From contig NC_084816.1 of NCBI RefSeq assembly GCF_963583255.1, positions 13,441,100 to 13,505,099 of the forward strand: 64,000 nt of DNA, read 5' to 3'. Below the pieces are notes generated by a model, which did no database searches, was not told the origin of the DNA, and saw only the letters and a program-made list of their open reading frames with translations. This document shows, in pieces, positions 59,029 to 64,000 of the stretch (the stretch's first letter is position 1; every line of letters starts with the position of its first letter). Source of the stretch: Pyrus communis (lineage: Eukaryota > Streptophyta > Magnoliopsida > Rosales > Rosaceae). The translations under genes and the position numbers were made by a program.

Positions 59029-61278
59029 TGTGACATCCCGTCCCGGGATTATTAAACGCACGTGTGAAATTACCTTTTTACCCTTAGTTCGTTTTTTTTT
59101 TTTTTTTTTTTTTGTTGTCACGTTGTGGGTTGTTTTGGTGTGGTGTGGCATGTGTTGGACCACACACACACTCCCACAGACAGACACTGTCTCTCTCTCT
59201 CCTTCTGTCTTCTCTCTGTCTCTCCCGTGCTCTCTTCCTTCCTTCTCCTTAGAAACGGTACGGACAACCCCAAAACCCCTCAAATCTTAGTAGATCGAGG
59301 GAGCCAGGTACACCTTCAAGCTCGTGAAGTTGAGAGGAGTCTAGTGGTACCATTTTCAGGTAAGAAAACTACCATTTTCACGTCGTTTCGAAGTGGTCCG
59401 AATTGTGTACTGTTCATGCAAAGTTTGTACATTAAGTTTTTGGGTTTTCTGAACTCGTAGTTGTGTTTGTGAGGTTCCCAGGAGTGTCGGAGAAGCTCGT
59501 TGGACGATTTTGGACGTCGGGAAGGCCTGGTTCGAAGTTGGCCGAACTTGGAGTTTTTGGGCAGGTATAATCTCTTAGTTTTAGCCCTTAAAACTTGTTG
59601 GGACTTGTTCTTCTAGTCTAGGGCTTTCATTTGGTCCAAAAATCACGAAAAACGGTTGAAAAATGAGTGAGAAAACCTGAGTTGCAGGTTTTCCCAGTTT
59701 CCGGCGCCGGCGACGTTGCCGGCGATCGAAGGAAGAAGGCGACGGAATATTCCTAACGCCATTAACGGAACCAGTTAGATTTAACGGAATATTCCGTCAG
59801 TTTGACGGAATATTCCTGACGGCGTCTGTTGACACCGTCAGTGTGCCTGGCACGTGGCCGCGCGTGGGTGGCGCGTAGGTCCGTGCCTGTGCTGGCGCGT
59901 GGGGGCGCGTGCGGGGTCCAAAAATTTTTCTAAAAATATGGTTGTGATCCTGAGGTTGTGTAGAGCACGTGGGTATATTCATTTGTCCATTTTGAGCAAT
60001 GTATGAGAAGTTATTACGAGAAACGGGTTATGTGCTTTAAAGTTAACGTTTTTATAGTTGTTTCGCATCTAGGTGACACGTACCCAGAGGACGAGCGTGC
60101 ACACGCAAGACAGGGGGGCTACGACCCTTCTACATACCAGTGAGTGGGCTTTTGTTTTCCGTATATACCTATATACATTTATATTCCCAGAAATTGAATT
60201 AAAAAGGGTTATTTGCCTTATGCCATGCACTTTATTATTTATCGTTTATGCATCTTTGCATGCATTATTTGTGGCATACATATACATATGCATATGTCAT
60301 ATATATTTATATGTGGGTGCTGTGGAGGCATAGGTAAGTGCCAGGTAAGCGTTAATTAACGATTGCATTACATAGTGTTTAGAGATGCTTAGAGAGCTCA
60401 TAACCTGCACCCCCGGTGTTAGTGCTCCCGCCCAGAGTAGGGCACAGTCCTTCACGTGTTGTTCACCTCCCGCGCCATACGCTCAGCTTGGATCCAAGCT
60501 AGGTGCATAGGCCTGTCGTACAGACCACATTAGGTGGTTCCGACTCGTAGGTGACCCGCGATTATTCGCACAGCCTTCACGTGATCGTAGCACTAGAGCG
60601 TATATATGTATTACACCCAGGCCTGTCGTACAGACCACATAGACTGGTTCCGACTTGTGGGCAGGTTTAGTTATTGAGATTGAGATTTGAGCTCTATATA
60701 CAGCCGTACAGGTCACGTTAGGTGACTCCGGCTGCCAGAGGATTATGTGATTGATATGATTCATACCTGAGCACATACATTTCATTACGAGGTTTTGACA
60801 TGGCATATCTTGAGCATGATTGGCATACCCTTGAGCATGTTGGGCATATCTATACATACGTACATATGTTTATTTCCTGGGAAGTATACAGGTTTTACGG
60901 TGAGGGGTTAGAATGTATTTTATGAAATGGTTTTCAAAGAGCTTTGTTTTTGCCCACTCACGCTTTTGTTTTGCGCCCCTCCAGGTTCTAGTTGCTTAGC
61001 CGTTGCGGTGGTTTCCCTTGAGAGCTTTTCGGCGTTCTGACAGACACTCCACATTGTAGGGTCGCCTTCGGGCGTACTACTGTTGTCGTTTTATTTGGAC
61101 TGCTATAGACCTGCTCTGAATTTGTATAGCACTAACTAGCACTTATTCTAGTACTTGTATGCTAGTTTTTAATTATTTCGTACCTTTATATTACTACTTA
61201 CTAGCTTCCGCACGTGCACATGGCTACGTCACCTTTGAGTGACGGCCAGCACGCTCCAATCTCGGTCGGGGTGTGTCA
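59029..61278 (+). repeat. 3' LTR of the Tekay element
   Basis: 2250 bp, differing from the 5' LTR by loss of one 22-bp unit (near 59742), one extra T in the poly-T and four substitutions (including C/T at 52678 versus 59880 and G/A near the end). Confidence 0.95.
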
Positions 61279-61283
61279 AGTGT

Positions 61284-62043
61284 GGCTACGGGCCCAGTCC
61301 TCGATTCCGTTGAGGTGCAAAAGGCTAGAGGAAGAAGACGTCTAAAATGACGTCGTTTTGTGCTGGGGCCGTAAGCTATATGGCTCAACTGGGCTTGGCT
61401 CAGCCGTGGGCTGCAAGCCATGGTTTAGACATAGGCCAACGCGAGCTTAGTGCTCAAGCACTGGGCTCTCATAAATCAAGCCCAAATCTGAAACATATAT
61501 ATATCCATGTTTTCAGGCCCTAGTCGAGTTCTAGGGTTTTCTTCTTTCTTTTTGCTTTCTTTATTCACACATATTTAATTCACATAATAAGACTATTATG
61601 GATATATTGCATAAACAATTTATGTAGAATCTAAAATTTGTAAATCATAAAGTTGGGTCATGCATTATGGTGAAAGTTCATGCAATCAAGGCTGAAAAAA
61701 TATTGAGATAAACACCGTTGTTTTAGAAGAACCTGGATTGCGTGATGAATATTGTGAATGGGTTTGTAGAAATTCTTTCTTCAATTTCGGCTTTCATCTT
61801 CAAGCTGGATTGCGTGATGAATATTGTGAATAGGTTTGTAGAAATTCTTTCTTCAATTTCGGCTTTCATCTTCAAACTTGTATCACATTCAACATAAGAA
61901 AAGAAAATAAATTGAATCAATAAAAGTATATGAATTCAATAAAATCAAAATTTAATCAATTAAAAATAATTGAAATGTAATACTCCCATGATTGAACATG
62001 AATAAAGTCTTTTTAGCACAGTGTGAAGAGCATGCAAATAACA
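61284..62043. other. Copia-2 leader, right part
   Basis: Non-coding sequence between the Tekay target duplication and the Copia-2 5' LTR. It contains a 2 x about 67-bp near-perfect tandem duplication at about 61735-61874 (repeated GGATTGCGTGATGAATATTG). Confidence 0.6.
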
Positions 62044-62285
62044 TGTTGTGGCCTACATTTAAATGAGGGGTGCGGCCTAGATAGAAAGATAGTGGAGAAT
62101 AGGCTTGAGGAATTATGTATTAATTCCCCAGTCCTTGTGCCTTTATTTATAGTAATAAGGAGGAGAGAAACTTGCTTTCCAAGTAATACAAAGTCTATTA
62201 GGAAAGATCTTCCAAATTTCAAAGGATTATTAATCTATCTCTACTTAGGATTTACACAATCACAATATTGATAAGAACATATGTC

Positions 62286-62291
<6 letters not shown>
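62044..62291 (-). repeat. 5' LTR of Copia-2
   Basis: 248 bp with intact TGTTGTG..CACAACA ends. On the plus strand it is followed at once by (AT)n. Confidence 0.85.

Positions 62292-62336
<45 letters not shown>
62292..62336. repeat. (AT)n microsatellite
   Basis: About 22 AT repeats beside the Copia-2 5' LTR; the left LTR is also bordered by an AT run, so the element probably inserted into such a tract. Confidence 0.9.
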
Positions 62337-62339
<3 letters not shown>

Positions 62340-63008
62340 TTATACATTAAACTCAAATCCTAGACTTCATCTTTATATGATTTGGGCATAACTTTTTCTG
62401 TTTGCTTAGATCATGTACATTGGCTCATCGAAGATTCATTGTTATCTTGTTATCTTGGAGGAGCTGATTTTCCTCGAGATCATATTTGCATTTCTACATT
62501 TCTAAAGTAACAAGGATAACCTATAGCCTTCATTAGTTAGAAGCCAAATCTGCAAGGGAGAGAATCTTTGTTAGGTACTTAGCTACCACATAGAGAATAG
62601 GATATATTCTTAAGTGATTAAGCTTGATTGTACTTATTTGACAGCTTTTTACTATATCTTGTTCTTAGGTGTGGTCTGCTGAATGACCCCCAATTTTCCA
62701 AGTGGAGATTTCTAGTAATCAATCTTGTTACATATCTAGTTCTTGTTTTTTACTCACTTTGTGTTTACATACAATTTGGATATATTGCTTGAGTGAGAAG
62801 TTTCTAGTGTAAAGTGTATTATTCATTACTGCGAGGAATCAAATCTTGCTTATTGTAAACTGTTGGCCTTTAATGAATCCGAGCAAGATCTATCCTCCCA
62901 TTCATTTGCATCATCTGTTTGCAGTGTTGGTTTTTAGCTTTAAAGAGTAAAAGGCTTAAAACCTATTTTTATCTACCTCGAAATTTTTGCATCAGTAACT
63001 AATCCCTG
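62337..63008. other. Intergenic, no recognised feature
   Basis: AT-rich sequence without a supported gene or repeat. Confidence 0.5.
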
Positions 63009-63243
63009 TGTTAGGATGCCAAGTGGCATCATTACAATGTGCCAAATGCACTGTCAAGATGACAGAATATTAGTAGATAAGGTTGGTTTGTTAGAAGTTG
63101 TTAGAAGGTAGCTTATGGAGTAAGCTAGGAAAGTTACTATATAAGGAATGAGTTATAATAATTAGATAGTTATATTGTAATGTTGATTGGTTAATGCACG
63201 ATATTACTATACAATTGTGAAGATGTAGAAAAGGTTTCTAATA
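63009..63243 (+). repeat. 5' LTR of a Reina-like gypsy element
   Basis: Begins TGTTAGGATGCCAAGTGGCA and runs to CTAATA, directly followed by a decayed initiator-Met type primer-binding site TTGGTATTAGCC at 63244. About 235 bp, the short LTR size of this lineage. The terminal CA has become TA. Confidence 0.7.
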
Positions 63244-63288
63244 TTGGTATTAGCCAATCCAGGATTCTTCTCGATCCTTCGATGTTGT

Positions 63289-64000
63289 ATGACTCGCCAA
63301 GTTTCCCGGAAAGCTATGGAATCTAGAGTTTCTAATCTGGAAACCATGGTCGCTGATCTCAAAATTGAGTTTAAGAACAGTCAATAGATGATTCTGATGC
63401 AGCTATAATCATTGGCGGCCAAGGGCAACGATGGTTCTTGCGGCGAGTCCTATGAAGCTATGCCGATGAATTTGAACCTGCAAGATGGAGTAAACCCTAC
63501 TTTCGGCCCCAATTATGGTCGTCAGGATTATGGTCAGAATACCTAGCAAGTGCAATCTCCGTTCTTGAAGATAGACTTCCTAAGATTCATGGAGGGTGAT
63601 GACCCCTTGGGATGGGTTTATAAAACTGCGCACTACTTTAAATTCTTCAATATTAAAGACTCAAAGAAAGTAAAAATGGCGTCTTTCCACATGGAGGGTA
63701 AAGCTCTCCAATGGTTCCAGTGGGCAAAGTGTCTCACAAATTACTCAACTTGGGAAGATTTCATGAAGATCCTTTGTCAAAAATTCGGACCCTCTAAGTT
63801 TGAAGATTTTGCAGAGAATTTGGTTAAGTTAAAGCAGATAGGAACTCTTCGAGATTATATCTTGGATTTTTGTCGACTATCCAATCGCACAAAAGATCTA
63901 AGTCTTACTCTTCTCAAATCTTATTTCATTGGTGGGTTAAAAGCAGAATTGAGGTATGATGTGAAGCTTCTTAAACCTAAAGATGTTCTTGAAGCTTCTG
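63289..64000 (+). pseudogene. Reina-like gag remnant, cut by the window end
   Basis: ATG 63289 opens MTRQVSRKAMESRVSNLE, which meets TAG after 33 codons. Frames further on read KIDFLRFMEGDDPLGWVYK, KVKMASFHMEGKALQWFQW and NLVKLKQIGTLRDYILDF, a clear plant gypsy Gag core. At least three stops (63385, about 63406 and 63544) mark it as inactive. The element continues beyond the window. Confidence 0.8.

Larger units (their letters stand above)
51804..61278 (+). mobile_element. Young, almost intact Tekay-type chromovirus (Ty3/gypsy)
   Basis: 9475 bp. LTRs 51804-54074 and 59029-61278 are nearly identical, with a perfect 5-bp target duplication AGTGT (51799-51803 and 61279-61283). A tRNA-iMet type primer-binding site, gag, protease, reverse transcriptase, RNase H, integrase, C-terminal chromodomain and polypurine tract follow in standard order. 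Gag and pol lie in one frame broken by a single TAA at 55663-55665. I counted four substitutions, a one-base poly-T change and a 22-bp indel between the LTRs. It sits inside the Copia-2 leader. Confidence 0.96.
39898..62291 (-). mobile_element. Old Copia element (Copia-2) enlarged by nested insertions
   Basis: A pair of 248-bp LTRs (39898-40145 and 62044-62291) ends in TGTTGTG..CACAACA, with flanks ATATA on both sides (39893-39897 and 62292-62296). The polypurine tract next to the left LTR and remnants of gag, integrase and RNase H all read on the minus strand, so the right LTR is 5'. Three insertions lie inside: an Athila fragment (43142-46314), a gypsy solo LTR (48955-51521) and a Tekay element (51804-61278). 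Removing them leaves about 7.2 kb, a normal Copia length. The ATATA duplication lies in AT repeats and is weak on its own. No clear primer-binding site was seen beside the 5' LTR. Confidence 0.75.

Noticed and set aside
62024..62043. Initiator-Met primer-binding site next to the Copia-2 5' LTR
   Set aside because: The minus-strand sequence beside the LTR does not match TGGTATCAGAGC beyond chance.

Overview
This is nuclear DNA from a flowering plant. Three things show it: two genes with many GT-AG introns, AT-rich intergenic DNA full of simple repeats, and nested LTR retrotransposons of plant lineages (Tekay chromovirus, Athila, Tat, Reina and Copia types). Several repeats, such as the 154-bp MITE at 14817-14970, look like repeats I associate with Rosaceae (apple/pear). 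That placement is an impression, not proof. I see no bacterial genes, CRISPR array, rRNA or tRNA gene.

Two host genes appear intact, both on the minus strand. At 5618-11918 is a 13-exon dihydropyrimidinase gene (541 aa by my splicing) for the second step of pyrimidine catabolism. At 34370-38416 is a 6-exon secreted alpha-type carbonic anhydrase gene (282 aa). All expected metal ligands are present in both. They are unrelated in function and are separated by about 22 kb of transposons.

Layout: 1-1011 mostly anonymous, with a hairpin; 1012-5435 a decayed Copia element carrying a hAT-type MITE and ending about 180 bp from the dihydropyrimidinase stop codon; 5618-11918 dihydropyrimidinase; 11919-15043 intergenic with MITEs and an Athila-type LTR fragment; 15044-19574 a hAT-like non-autonomous element holding a 10-unit array of about 345 bp; 19575-21206 a gypsy LTR fragment; 21587-33848 a minus-strand gag-protease LTR element (Tat-like, no RT or integrase) with a perfect 5-bp target duplication, a nested Copia solo LTR, and an antisense intron-bearing plant-mobile-domain (PMD) gene remnant; 34370-38416 carbonic anhydrase, whose third intron holds a cluster of fold-back MITEs; 39898-62291 an old minus-strand Copia element swollen from about 7 kb to 22.4 kb by an Athila fragment, a solo LTR and a young, almost intact Tekay chromovirus (51804-61278); 63009-64000 the start of a Reina-like gypsy element cut by the window edge.

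The most unusual structures are the gag-protease element with its antisense intron-containing PMD gene, the hAT-like element with its higher-order tandem array, and the young chromovirus whose single visible coding break is one in-frame stop inside protease.
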